A DNA stretch of 20,024 nucleotides from Oscillospiraceae bacterium (GCA_020866945.1 JAJBVW010000005.1:1-20024); one strand, 5' to 3'; shown: positions 1-7,910, counted from the first letter of the stretch. Numbers and translations: made by a program. The notes: generated from the letters alone by a model not told the origin.

Positions 1-6
1 GATTTG

Positions 7-1410
7 CTATGCGGTCTGTTTGGATTGATACAATGAGGCTGGGAACATGGTGCCTTTCCTTGTTTTAACAGCATAATAGCCTATGCAAAGAATAAGAGAG
101 GCGATGGTAGCAGAGGCACAGCCCAGACCAAGATGAGTCAGCGTTACGCCCTCGTATCCTTTCAGAAGGAGAATCAGGGGAATCCTGATGACAAAGGAGC
201 CGATGAGCCCCTGTACCAAAACGAAGGTAGCGTGTCCGCAGCCGTTAAAATATCCCAGCATGGTGAGCATGGCGGCGCAAATCAGGCAGTCCAGACTGTA
301 GCCCTTTAAATATTGAGCTGCGTAGCCAATGGTTTCAGCGTCGTCTGTGAACACAGAGGCCATGAGGCTACCGCAGAATATACAGACCAGAAACAGCAAA
401 ACGCCAACCCCGGCGGCGGTGAGCAGCATATAACGCAAACCCTTTTGAATCCGTTCCCGGTTTCCGGCCCCTACGTTTTGGGCGGTAAAGACTGCCATAG
501 ATTGCAGAAAGGCAGTGGGGACAATCATGGCAAATGTGGTCAGCTTATTGTCAACAGCATAGCCGGAGGCGATGGCGGCCCAGGCAGTCGCGTCAGAACC
601 AAGTTGATTGGCGACGGTGTTGATAATGACGAAGGAAAGATTGGTCAGTAAATCCTGAAAGGCAAGGGGAATGCCAGCTTTCAGAATTTTGCTGGAAACG
701 ACTTTATGAAAACGGATGTTCCCTGCCGACACATAAAAGGGAAGGTCTATCCGTTTGATAACAACCAGAGAGAGCACAACGGATACAGCCTGGGCCGTGA
801 TGGTAGAGACGGCGACGCCTGCCACGTCCCAGTGCAGAACACAAACTGTAAAAAGGTCGAGCACAATGTTCACGACGCACGCGATGCCAACGAACAGCAG
901 CGGCAGTTTGGAATTGCCAATGCCTCGAAATATGCTGCTGATGACATTATAGGCGGTGATAAAGAGAAGTCCGCCGCCGCAGATGCGTATGTACTGCGTG
1001 GTCATTTCCACAGACGGTGCATTCATCCATGATGCCAGGAGTGGCGCAAGCGCCTCCATGGCCGCGGTCAGAGCTGCGGCAAGCAGGACAAAAATACAAA
1101 TGGCTGATCCAATCACCTTGCTGGCGCCCTCTCGGTCTTTTGCGCCGATGTACTGTCCCAGAATGACGGTGGTTCCCATAGCCAGCCCGTTGATAACAAA
1201 CGTCACCATGACCATGATCATGCTCCCGGTTCCCACAGCGGCGTTTGCAAGCTGGAGCGTTTCGGCGGCGGCAAAGCGTCCAATCACCATCAAATCCACA
1301 GCGCTATACATGGCCTGGAGAAGATTTGCCAGCAGCACAGGAAGCATAAACTTCAGCAGGGGTGCAAAAATCGGCCCGGATGTGAAAGGGTTTTTCTCAA
1401 GGGTGTTCAT
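7..1410 (-). CDS. MATE family multidrug/cation antiporter
   Basis: Predicted inner-membrane exporter of the MATE (NorM/DinF-like) family, which pumps drugs or other organic cations out in exchange for Na+ or H+. The 467-residue product is hydrophobic throughout with about 12 membrane segments in two homologous halves, the family's normal length. The N-terminal half carries the typical opening LLKFMLPVLLANLLQAMYS and a segment with VDLMVIGRF. The start is placed at the ATG ending at 1410 because an AGGAGG lies 6 bases upstream; an ATG two codons earlier (1416) abuts that AGGAGG and leaves no spacing. The 5' end overlaps the last 14 bases of the tetR gene, so the two are translated from one mRNA and the TetR protein probably controls this pump. 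The substrate cannot be read from sequence. The stop TAG is inside the window, so the gene is complete. Confidence 0.93.
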   Translation of the reverse strand: MNTLEKNPFTSGPIFAPLLKFMLPVLLANLLQAMYSAVDLMVIGRFAAAETLQLANAAVGTGSMIMVMVTFVINGLAMGTTVILGQYIGAKDREGASKVIGSAICIFVLLAAALTAAMEALAPLLASWMNAPSVEMTTQYIRICGGGLLFITAYNVISSIFRGIGNSKLPLLFVGIACVVNIVLDLFTVCVLHWDVAGVAVSTITAQAVSVVLSLVVIKRIDLPFYVSAGNIRFHKVVSSKILKAGIPLAFQDLLTNLSFVIINTVANQLGSDATAWAAIASGYAVDNKLTTFAMIVPTAFLQSMAVFTAQNVGAGNRERIQKGLRYMLLTAAGVGVLLFLVCIFCGSLMASVFTDDAETIGYAAQYLKGYSLDCLICAAMLTMLGYFNGCGHATFVLVQGLIGSFVIRIPLILLLKGYEGVTLTHLGLGCASATIASLILCIGYYAVKTRKGTMFPASLYQSKQTA

Positions 1411-2041
1411 GCGCATCCTCCTGTTTCATGGCAGCCTGGAGGAGCGTATGCAGCTGTGCCGTTGCCTCCGGTGAAATGCCCAGCGTTGCCTCTGTCATCC
1501 AGAAAAAGGCATCCATTTTTTTCCTGTACTCCTCTGGTGTCCAGGAAAACACTCCCGGGTCGTGAAGCTGGGAAGCGCAAAACAGAAGCTCTACTCCTTC
1601 CCTGGGGTAGGGCGTTGAAAAATCCCCCTTTTTTATGCCCTGTTCTACAATCTTTGTCATAATCGGAGCAAACCGCAACAGACTGCGCTGAAAGGTTTTC
1701 TGGTGCAGCTCGGCGTTTTCCTTTTCATGCAATCCCTCGGCCAGTGTTCCCTGCTGGGCTTGCAAGGAAATTACCTGCATCAGCTTTTCAACGGGGGTGA
1801 GGGTCTCGTTCTCCGCAATGCGGCAAAATTCCTCCTCCCGCCGGTCAAGCTGCCGGTCAATCATGGCAGAAAGAATCTCCTCCTTGCTCTTAAAATGATA
1901 ATATATCGTTCCCTTAGCGATGCCGGCCTCCTTCAATATATCCTCAATGGTGGTTTGCCCATAGCCCTTTTCGTGAAAAAGCCGCTGGGCGATGTCTAAA
2001 ATCTCATTCCGACGCTCTTTAGCGTCTTTGGTAATACGCAT
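1397..2041 (-). CDS. TetR/AcrR family transcriptional regulator
   Basis: A 214-residue one-component regulator. The N-terminal domain (residues about 8-55) is a TetR DNA-binding fold with the helix-turn-helix region TTIEDILKEAGIAKGTIYYHF, followed by KSKEEIL at the start of the linker helix. The C-terminal two thirds is the variable ligand-binding and dimer domain. A GGAGGAG sits just upstream of the ATG. The gene overlaps the MATE exporter by 14 bases and is read first, the usual layout of an autorepressed efflux operon. A palindromic operator lies in its own promoter (listed separately). By family knowledge it would release DNA on binding a compound that the pump exports; the inducer is unknown. 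Confidence 0.92.
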   Translation of the reverse strand: MRITKDAKERRNEILDIAQRLFHEKGYGQTTIEDILKEAGIAKGTIYYHFKSKEEILSAMIDRQLDRREEEFCRIAENETLTPVEKLMQVISLQAQQGTLAEGLHEKENAELHQKTFQRSLLRFAPIMTKIVEQGIKKGDFSTPYPREGVELLFCASQLHDPGVFSWTPEEYRKKMDAFFWMTEATLGISPEATAQLHTLLQAAMKQEDAHEHP

Positions 2042-2056
2042 TGGCTCCTCCGTTCT

Positions 2057-2072
2057 GACCGACCGTCGGTCG
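2057..2072. promoter_or_regulatory. TetR-family operator palindrome
   Basis: GACCGACCGTCGGTC (2057-2071) is an inverted repeat, and the overlapping CGACCGTCGGTCG (2060-2072) is symmetrical about its central base. Such GACCGAC/GTCGGTC palindromes are familiar TetR-family operators in Firmicutes. It sits just downstream of the tetR -10 box and upstream of the tetR ribosome site, so a bound dimer would block initiation or early elongation. Autoregulation is inferred from position. Confidence 0.8.
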
Positions 2073-2079
2073 ATATTGT

Positions 2080-2108
2080 ATTATACGTCTCCCATTTCCA
2101 AATGTCAA
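2080..2108 (-). promoter_or_regulatory. Consensus sigma-A promoter of the tetR-MATE operon
   Basis: On the minus strand TTGACA (2103-2108) and TATAAT (2080-2085) are both perfect consensus and are separated by exactly 17 bases. The promoter should be very strong when not repressed, which fits tight control by the adjacent palindrome. Confidence 0.88.
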
Positions 2109-2113
2109 TACAT

Positions 2114-2146
2114 TAAAAAAATAGCCAGTGCTTCCCGGCTATTTTT
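2114..2146 (-). terminator. Rho-independent terminator of gpr
   Basis: A 10-bp perfect stem (AAAAATAGCC with GGCTATTTTT, arms 2137-2146 and 2117-2126) with a 10-base loop. It runs into seven T residues on the minus strand, shortly after the gpr stop codon. It insulates gpr from the tetR promoter that begins only a few bases further on. Confidence 0.85.
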
Positions 2147-2160
2147 ACGAAACGCCGCCT

Positions 2161-2976
2161 TTATCCTACGAACATATCCACATCCGTCACGGTCAGTCCC
2201 GGATGAAAGGCTAGATTCAGGGCATAGGCAATCAGCTTGCCGGCGTCCTTCACATATTTGTCGATGTTCCGGGGCGTGACAATCAGGCCGTCTCCGGCGT
2301 CTACCACGGTGGGAACGCCCACCGCGAGCACCGGCACGCCCAGCAGACGGCGGGACAGCTCCGCCCGATCGTTTCCGACCCCGGAACCGGGGACGATGCC
2401 GCTGTCCGCAAGCTGCACCGTGCGGCAAAGCTTTTCCGAGGAGCGCGCGGCCAGCGCGTCTATGACCACAATGGCATGCGGCGATACGGCTCCGGCGATA
2501 GCGTGGATAAGCTCCGCGCTCTCCATGCCAGTGGTGCCAAGCACGCCGGTCTGGCACACGCTGACCGGCCGGAACAGGGAAAAATCCTCCGGCATTTGTG
2601 CCTTTAGATGCCGGGTGGCGAGTGTGGAGGCGGTCGTCATCGGGCCAACCGCGTCCGGCGTGATGGCAGGGTTTCCGAGTCCTGCCACCAGGACACTGTC
2701 CTCCGCCTGCAATGGCATAAGCTCCCGGATGCAGTCTGCAAGCAGCTGCGCCGCGTGTGGAAAGGAATCCTCCTCCCGATGGAAAAATGTGGTCACATCC
2801 ATGGTGACGTACCGGCCTGTTGGTTTACATAATGATTTCTCGCCTCTCGCGTCCAGCACCTCCACGTCCGTGACCAGAAAACCGTCCCGCTGATATTGCT
2901 GGCTTTTGACCCCAGGAAGCTGTCCGCCGCCCTGGGGCAGCTCCTCTGCCGCCAGGTCGGTGCGGCATCCTTTCAT
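2161..2976 (-). CDS. gpr: GPR germination endopeptidase
   Basis: Spore protease (peptidase family A25) that degrades small acid-soluble spore proteins during germination. It is made as a zymogen in the developing spore. The 271-residue product starts with the family's characteristic RTDLA motif near the N terminus. It also contains LGNPAITPDAVGP and VVIDALAARS, whose aspartates (D108 and D173 here) correspond to the residues implicated in catalysis. The start is the ATG at 2976, preceded by GAAGGAG; an in-frame upstream ATG at 3105 would add 43 unrelated residues. The gene is divergent from rpsT, a neighbour seen in many Firmicutes. A TATAATA element at 3001-3007 could be a -10 box, but I could not pair it with a good forespore (sigma-G) -35. 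The presence of gpr implies a spore former. Confidence 0.95.
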   Translation of the reverse strand: MKGCRTDLAAEELPQGGGQLPGVKSQQYQRDGFLVTDVEVLDARGEKSLCKPTGRYVTMDVTTFFHREEDSFPHAAQLLADCIRELMPLQAEDSVLVAGLGNPAITPDAVGPMTTASTLATRHLKAQMPEDFSLFRPVSVCQTGVLGTTGMESAELIHAIAGAVSPHAIVVIDALAARSSEKLCRTVQLADSGIVPGSGVGNDRAELSRRLLGVPVLAVGVPTVVDAGDGLIVTPRNIDKYVKDAGKLIAYALNLAFHPGLTVTDVDMFVG

Positions 2977-3139
2977 ACAGAAATCACTCCTTCGGCTTTT
3001 TATTATAGTTTCCGCAGCCGGAAAAAATTTATACACCGTCTGATTTTTCAGTTGTTTCCGGGGTGGATTCGCAACATCTTGCGGTTTATGCCGCCGGAAA
3101 ACCATAGATTTTGGTGACAGAAAAATATGAAAAAAATGC

Positions 3140-3168
3140 TTGCAATCCGGCGCGGAAATTGGTATAAT
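3140..3168 (+). promoter_or_regulatory. rpsT promoter with extended -10
   Basis: TTGCAA (3140-3145) and TATAAT (3163-3168) are spaced by 17 bases, with TG one base before the -10 (extended -10). The start codon of rpsT lies 50 bases downstream. A strong promoter is as expected for a ribosomal protein gene. Confidence 0.88.
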
Positions 3169-3217
3169 ACACTACTGCGGACATCATGTTCAGACTTTAT
3201 ACAGGAGGTGCAAGACT

Positions 3218-3484
3218 ATGCCCAACATCAAGTCATCGGCCAAGAGAGACCAGCTTCAGAAGGCGGCGAACGCCCGCAACAAGACCGCGAAATCCGCGCT
3301 GAAGACGGAGCTGAAAAAGTTTGATGCAGCGGTTGTCGCCGGTGATGGCGCACTGGCTGCCGAGACCTATAAAGCTGCCGTGAAGTCCGTTGACAAGGCG
3401 GCTTCCAAGGGCCTTATCCACAAGAACAACGCGGCCCACAAAAAATCCGCCATGGCCAAAAAGCTCAACGCCATCGCGCAGTAA
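3218..3484 (+). CDS. rpsT: 30S ribosomal protein S20 (bS20)
   Basis: An 88-residue Lys- and Ala-rich protein that binds 16S rRNA and helps assemble the 30S subunit. It begins MPNIKSSAKRD and ends with a helix containing KGLIHKNNAAHKKSAMAKKLN, both typical of bS20. The start ATG at 3218 is preceded by AGGAGGTG at 3203-3210. A longer in-frame start at 3140 lies inside the promoter and is rejected. The gene is monocistronic, between its own promoter and terminator. Confidence 0.97.
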   Translation: MPNIKSSAKRDQLQKAANARNKTAKSALKTELKKFDAAVVAGDGALAAETYKAAVKSVDKAASKGLIHKNNAAHKKSAMAKKLNAIAQ

Positions 3485-3505
3485 TTTTGGACTATCCGAA
3501 AAAAC

Positions 3506-3538
3506 AAACGTCTCGGTCTTTTGACCGGGGCGTTTTTT
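3506..3538 (+). terminator. Rho-independent terminator of rpsT
   Basis: A 13-bp stem with two G-U pairs (arms 3506-3518 and 3523-3535) around a TTTT loop, followed by more T residues, 21 bases after the rpsT stop codon. Confidence 0.92.
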
Positions 3539-3749
3539 CGTTTCGCGGAGCAAAAGGCCCCGCCGTGGGCTGGTAAAAAGGAGCGGCCCGCGGTAAACGT
3601 CGGACTTTTTTGTGTTTTTACCCTGGCAGACTGTACGAAGGTCTTGCTTTTTTTGACAATTTCTGATACCCTGTAATGGCAATGAAAAGAACTATGAGAA
3701 ACGACTAAATAGTTTTCCTCGATACATATAAACAGCAAAGAAAGAAGAG

Positions 3750-4682
3750 ATGTCTATGGCAGCGAACCAAAGCCCCCGGCTGTCTGCGGCAGATCGCGTT
3801 CGGGCGGATCGCCTCCGCCAGCGAAGACGGGAGAAGAGAATGCTCTCCACCATGACGCTCCTTGCGCTGGTGTTTCTGATTGCCTTCGTCGTGTGTCTGC
3901 TGGTGACGACCAAGATTATTTCAGGGCTGAGGGAGTCCACCTCCCAGCTGGAGGAGGAAAACTCTCAGCTGACCCAGGAGCTGACCGAAGCCCAGGCGGT
4001 AGCGGCCGAGGCCCAGGAGCTTTTGGATGAAGCCGCCGCACGCGCTCAGCCTGCGGCGGACGGCTTTTTTGACGACGCTCTGTTCGTGGGCGACAGCGTA
4101 AGCTACCGGCTGGAGCTGTATGTCACCCAGGAACGGCTAAATGGCGAGGACTGCCTGGATGACGCCCAGTTCTACACGGCCACGAGCCTCAGCTGGAGCA
4201 ATCTGCTGTGGGATTTGGATTACGCCTATTCCGTCCACCCATCCTATCAGGGAGAAAAGATGTATCTGGAGGACGCGGTGGTGGCCAGCGGGGCGCAGAA
4301 GGTCTATATCATGCTGGGCATAAACGACATCGTCGGCTATTCCGTCGCGGCCATCCTGGAGGATGTGGACGAGAACTGCTCCCGCATTTTGGAGAAAAGC
4401 CCGGATGTCGCGATTTTCATTGAAAGCGTCACACCCGTGCTCGCCTCCAAGGAGACCTCTACGCTGAGCAACGAGCGGATAGACTCGCTCAATGAGGCGC
4501 TGGAAAGCTATTGTGACGAGCAGGGCTTTACCTATCTTGACGTGGCCTCTGTGATGAAAAACGAGAGCGGTTCATTGATTGAGGAATATTGCAGCGACCC
4601 GGAGGCCATGGGCATCCACTTCTCCGGCGAGGGCTGCGCCGCCTGGATAGAATACCTGGAACAGCATCCCTACGGCGTATAA
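3750..4682 (+). CDS. Membrane-anchored SGNH/GDSL hydrolase-like protein
   Basis: A 310-residue surface protein of the SGNH hydrolase superfamily, whose members remove acetyl groups from, or transfer them to, glycans. The layout is a basic cytoplasmic head (1-31), one membrane helix (about 34-56), a Glu/Gln-rich coiled coil (about 60-98) and then the hydrolase domain. Block I is FVGDSVSY (nucleophile S116), block III is LGIND (N192), and the final block is GIHFSGEG (H290). The Asp normally three residues before that His (DxxH) is Met287 here, so the triad may be incomplete. The GAAGAG before the ATG at 3750 is a modest ribosome site, and an in-frame ATG at 3756 is also possible. It leads a cassette with a DUF4358 lipoprotein, an MBOAT acyltransferase and a DHHW protein, so a role in surface-glycan acetylation or deacetylation is inferred. 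The substrate is unknown. Confidence 0.82.
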   Translation: MSMAANQSPRLSAADRVRADRLRQRRREKRMLSTMTLLALVFLIAFVVCLLVTTKIISGLRESTSQLEEENSQLTQELTEAQAVAAEAQELLDEAAARAQPAADGFFDDALFVGDSVSYRLELYVTQERLNGEDCLDDAQFYTATSLSWSNLLWDLDYAYSVHPSYQGEKMYLEDAVVASGAQKVYIMLGINDIVGYSVAAILEDVDENCSRILEKSPDVAIFIESVTPVLASKETSTLSNERIDSLNEALESYCDEQGFTYLDVASVMKNESGSLIEEYCSDPEAMGIHFSGEGCAAWIEYLEQHPYGV

Positions 4683-4724
4683 ACGCGGCGGTGCTTTTTA
4701 CAGCAAGCAAAAAATAACATTGGC

Positions 4725-4744
4725 GGGGACGCAGCGGCGTCCCC
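4725..4744 (+). other. GC-rich hairpin before the DUF4358 gene
   Basis: GGGGACGC and GCGTCCCC form a perfect 8-bp stem with loop AGCG. No T-run follows, so it is not a standard terminator. It lies in the 86-base gap between the SGNH gene and the lipoprotein gene, a few bases before the AAGGAG ribosome site. It may protect or process the mRNA, or tune translation of the lipoprotein. Confidence 0.5.
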
Positions 4745-4768
4745 CGACAGAAGGAGAGACAGAAAAAC

Positions 4769-5251
4769 ATGAAAACAAATAAGCTCCTGCGCGTCTGCGC
4801 CCTTGTTCTGGCTGTGGGAATGCTCCTGGCCCTGTCCGCCTGCGGCGGTGGCAAGGAGGAGGCGGACGTAGACCTGACCGCCGTGATGGACGAGATTGCC
4901 AGCACCTATGATATGCCGGAGATGATGACCGTCAACACCGCGGACAGCCTGACAAGCTTTTATGGAATCGACCCGGCGGATGTGGACTCCTTTGCCGTGC
5001 AGATTTGCTCCACCGGCATCGACGCGGACGAGATTGTCCTGATTCGCGCCGTGGACGAGGAGGCCGCGACCCGCATCGAGGAGAAGCTGGAGGCTCGCTA
5101 TCAGTCCAAGCTGAATCAGATGCAGAACTACCTCCCGGAGCAGTATGAGGTCATCGCGGCCTGCAGCGTGGAGACCAGCGGCACCTATGTCAGCATGATC
5201 ATCTCCCCGGACGCGGAATCCATGACCGAGCTGTATCACAGCTATTTTTAA
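4769..5251 (+). CDS. DUF4358 domain lipoprotein
   Basis: A 160-residue exported lipoprotein. A basic start, a hydrophobic stretch and the lipobox LSAC place the lipid-modified Cys at position 25. The following GGGK is a flexible start to the mature chain. The rest (about 35-160) resembles DUF4358, a small domain of unknown function. In Clostridia it is often found beside MBOAT and DHHW genes, as here, which suggests an accessory role on the outer face of the membrane in glycan modification. AAGGAG precedes the ATG. The mature protein is acidic and has no evident catalytic motif. The family call rests on overall pattern and context and was not checked against a profile. Confidence 0.8.
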   Translation: MKTNKLLRVCALVLAVGMLLALSACGGGKEEADVDLTAVMDEIASTYDMPEMMTVNTADSLTSFYGIDPADVDSFAVQICSTGIDADEIVLIRAVDEEAATRIEEKLEARYQSKLNQMQNYLPEQYEVIAACSVETSGTYVSMIISPDAESMTELYHSYF

Positions 5252-5265
5252 AACCCGCTGATAAC

Positions 5266-5282
5266 AAAAAGCGAGGCTTTTT
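5266..5282 (+). terminator. Weak terminator-like hairpin inside the surface cassette
   Basis: AAAAAGC and GCTTTTT form a 7-bp perfect stem with loop GAG, followed by CGTTTGATTT. The stem is A/T-rich and the T-run is part of it, so termination would be partial at best. It may lower expression of the MBOAT and DHHW genes relative to the first two. Confidence 0.4.
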
Positions 5283-5345
5283 CGTTTGATTTACGGAAGG
5301 CCTTCTTTTTGCATTCCGAAACGACGAAGACAGAAGGCTCTTGCC

Positions 5346-6740
5346 ATGGTTTTTTCCAGCTTAGTATTTTTATTTGTATATCTGCCAGTGGTGCTGCTGG
5401 TGTATTATCTTTGCCCCCGCAGGCTGCGAAACGGCTGGCTGTTTGTGGTGAACCTGGTGTTTTATGGCTGGGGCGAGCCGAAATTTGTGTTTTTGATGCT
5501 GTTCACCACTGTGGCGAACTATCTTTTCGGCCTGGGCATTGGAAAGCACCGGGACAGCGCGCCCCAAAAGGCAAGGCGGCTGCTTATCGCTTCCATCGTG
5601 CTGGATTTGGGACTGCTGGCCTTTTTTAAATACGCGGGGCTTCTGACGGGGACGCTGAATCTGCTGCCGTTTTTGAGCCTGCCGGAGCTGTCCATTCCCC
5701 TGCCTATCGGCATATCCTTTTATACCTTCCAGATTATGTCCTACACCATCGACCTGTACCGCGGGCAGGCGGAAACGCAGCGGAGCCTAGTTCGCTTCGG
5801 CACCTATGTGTTTCTGTTTCCCCAGCTGATTGCGGGGCCTATCGTCCGCTATAAGGACGTGGCGGCGCAGCTGGACGGGCGGCGGGAGACCATGGCCCAG
5901 TTTCAGGAGGGCGTATGCCTTTTTTGTGTTGGCCTTGCAAAAAAGGTGCTGCTGGCAAACCAGATGGGCCTGCTGTGCGACAGCCTCCAGGAGCTTTCCG
6001 GGATAGGCATCCTGGGCAGCTGGGCGGGAGGGATTGCCTTTACCTTCCAGATATATTTTGATTTCTCCGGCTACAGCGATATGGCCCTGGGGCTGGGGAA
6101 AATGCTGGGCTTTGAGTTTCTGCAAAACTTCAACTATCCCTATCTGGCGGACAGCCTGACGGATTTCTGGCGGCGGTGGCATATCTCCCTGTCCACCTGG
6201 TTTCGGGACTATGTATACATCCCCCTGGGCGGCAACCGCCGGGGCCGGAAGCGGCAGATACTGAATCTCCTCATCGTTTGGTTCCTGACCGGTCTGTGGC
6301 ACGGCGCCAGCTATAACTTCATCCTCTGGGGCCTGTATTACGGCGTGCTGCTCATTCTGGAAAAATTCGTTCTGCATCGCTTCCTGGAAAAGCTGCCCGG
6401 CTGGCTGCGGCATATATATGCGCTGTTTTTCATCGTTATTGGCTGGGTCATCTTTTATTTTGAGGATTTTGGCCAGCTGGGAACCTTCCTGGGCGCGCTG
6501 TTCGGCGGTCAGGGGATGACCTCCAGCTGGGAGACGGTGGTGCTGCTTCTGCGCTATCTTCCCCTGCTTCTGATTGCCGCCGTTGCCTCCACGCCTCTGG
6601 GGGCGCGGCTCATGGCCCGCGTGCGGACATGGAGGGCCGGCGGCGTTATCACGGCGGCGCTGTGCCTTGTGAGTCTGTTTTTATGCACCTGCGCGCTGGT
6701 AGATCAGAGCTACAACCCGTTTTTGTATTTCCGTTTTTAA
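5346..6740 (+). CDS. MBOAT family O-acyltransferase (AlgI/DltB-like)
   Basis: A polytopic membrane protein of 464 residues that, by family, moves an acyl group (usually acetyl) across the membrane and passes it to a glycan or to a partner protein. Family landmarks are FYGWGEPKFVFLM near the N terminus, the middle segment WRRWHISLSTWFRDYVYIPL (H279) and the membrane-embedded LTGLWHGAS, whose His319 is the likely catalytic residue. Length and layout match the AlgI branch. The start is the ATG at 5346, with AGAAGG 8 bases upstream; the 20 extra codons from a TTG at 5286 lack hydrophobic character and a ribosome site. The DHHW gene begins 12 bases after the stop, a usual pairing because MBOAT proteins of this type work with an AlgJ/AlgX-like extracellular partner. 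Confidence 0.92.
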   Translation: MVFSSLVFLFVYLPVVLLVYYLCPRRLRNGWLFVVNLVFYGWGEPKFVFLMLFTTVANYLFGLGIGKHRDSAPQKARRLLIASIVLDLGLLAFFKYAGLLTGTLNLLPFLSLPELSIPLPIGISFYTFQIMSYTIDLYRGQAETQRSLVRFGTYVFLFPQLIAGPIVRYKDVAAQLDGRRETMAQFQEGVCLFCVGLAKKVLLANQMGLLCDSLQELSGIGILGSWAGGIAFTFQIYFDFSGYSDMALGLGKMLGFEFLQNFNYPYLADSLTDFWRRWHISLSTWFRDYVYIPLGGNRRGRKRQILNLLIVWFLTGLWHGASYNFILWGLYYGVLLILEKFVLHRFLEKLPGWLRHIYALFFIVIGWVIFYFEDFGQLGTFLGALFGGQGMTSSWETVVLLLRYLPLLLIAAVASTPLGARLMARVRTWRAGGVITAALCLVSLFLCTCALVDQSYNPFLYFRF

Positions 6741-6752
6741 GAGGGGCCGATT

Positions 6753-7910
6753 ATGGAGAGAAAAACCGCATCGGAAAAAAAGCATAGACTCCCTCTGGCA
6801 GTCGGCGTATTCTGTGCGGCCCTGGCCGCCGGGCTGCTGGGCTTGATATTTGCGCCGAAAAACGGCTATTCCGCCCTGGAAAAGCGCTATCTGGCGAATG
6901 ACCCGGTTCTGACGGCGGAGACGCTTTTCGACGGCTCCTTCGGAGATGATTTTGAGGAATACCTCTCCGACCACTTTCCCGGGCGGAGCTTCTTTGTTGG
7001 CTGCTACAGCTATTATTCCCTGTTCCTAGGGAATAACGGCGCAAACGGCGTTTACTACGGCCAGGACGGGTATTTGATAAACGAGCCGGTGTCTCCGGCG
7101 GACAGCATCCTGACGCGGAACCTGATCGCCCTGACTGCGCTCGCAGAAAATACTGGCCTTCCCACGACACTGATTGCCGTCCCCTCCACGGGGTATGTTT
7201 ACAGCGACAAGCTGCCCGCCCTGCATGAGGAATACCAGGACGACCTGTATTTTTCTGAAATCTACAACGCCATCGAGGGGACGGGGATTGCACTTATCGA
7301 CCTGAGGGAGACGTTTGTGTCTCAAAAGGACGAGACCTCGCTCTACTACCGCACTGACCACCACTGGACGACGGAGGCGGCCTATCTGGCCTATCAGGCG
7401 CTTGGTGACCGGCTGGGGCTGGAGCCTCTGGCGCGGGAGGCGTTTGATGTTGAGGCCGTCTCCGGATTCAAGGGCACCACCAGCGCCGCCTCCGGCTTTT
7501 ATCTCACGGCGGCGGACGACATCCAGGTCTGGAAAAATCCGGCCCTGGAGGGCCATATCACCCTGGAAATCTGGGAGGGAGAGGACTGCGAGACCTATGA
7601 CACCCTCTACTTTGAGGAAAACGCCCAGGGGGACGACAAATACACCCTCTTCCTGGACGGGAACCACAGCCTCCAATATGTATACAATGACAGCGCCTCC
7701 GGCGGCACGCTCCTTCTGGTGCAGGACTCCTTCGCCCACTGCCTGACCCCGTTTTTGGCCGCCCATTATGAAAAAATCGTCATCGTAGATCCCCACTACT
7801 ACAAGCGCCCCATCTCCGAGCTTGCCCGGGAGGAGAATGCGGACGAGATATTGATTGTGTACGGACTGGACAACCTCTGCACGGACACGGACATCCCGTT
7901 CATCCAATAA
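6753..7910 (+). CDS. DHHW family protein (AlgJ/AlgX-like partner of MBOAT)
   Basis: A 385-residue protein with one N-terminal membrane helix (about 13-33) and an extracellular SGNH-like domain. It carries the name-giving DHHW motif (D202-W205, in the context RTDHHWT) and a Ser motif, VQDSF (S326). Both match the catalytic Ser and Asp-His layout of AlgJ/AlgX-type acetyltransferases. An early FEEYLSDHFPGR segment is also typical of this group. GAGGGG lies about 7 bases before the ATG, and the gene follows the MBOAT stop by 12 bases, so the two are translated as a pair. The likely role is taking the acyl group from the MBOAT protein and placing it on an exported polymer; which polymer is unknown. 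It ends the plus-strand cassette. Confidence 0.88.
   Translation: MERKTASEKKHRLPLAVGVFCAALAAGLLGLIFAPKNGYSALEKRYLANDPVLTAETLFDGSFGDDFEEYLSDHFPGRSFFVGCYSYYSLFLGNNGANGVYYGQDGYLINEPVSPADSILTRNLIALTALAENTGLPTTLIAVPSTGYVYSDKLPALHEEYQDDLYFSEIYNAIEGTGIALIDLRETFVSQKDETSLYYRTDHHWTTEAAYLAYQALGDRLGLEPLAREAFDVEAVSGFKGTTSAASGFYLTAADDIQVWKNPALEGHITLEIWEGEDCETYDTLYFEENAQGDDKYTLFLDGNHSLQYVYNDSASGGTLLLVQDSFAHCLTPFLAAHYEKIVIVDPHYYKRPISELAREENADEILIVYGLDNLCTDTDIPFIQ

Noticed and set aside
2977..3060. A forespore sigma-G promoter for gpr
   Set aside because: GTATA and TATAATA elements exist on the minus strand, but the spacing of 22 bases does not fit the usual 17-18.
3653..3677. A promoter for the surface cassette: TTGACA at 3653-3658 with TGTAAT at 3672-3677
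   Set aside because: The two boxes are 13 bases apart, too short for a normal promoter, and no better -10 lies at 16-18 bases. A promoter in the 3539-3749 gap is expected but could not be placed.
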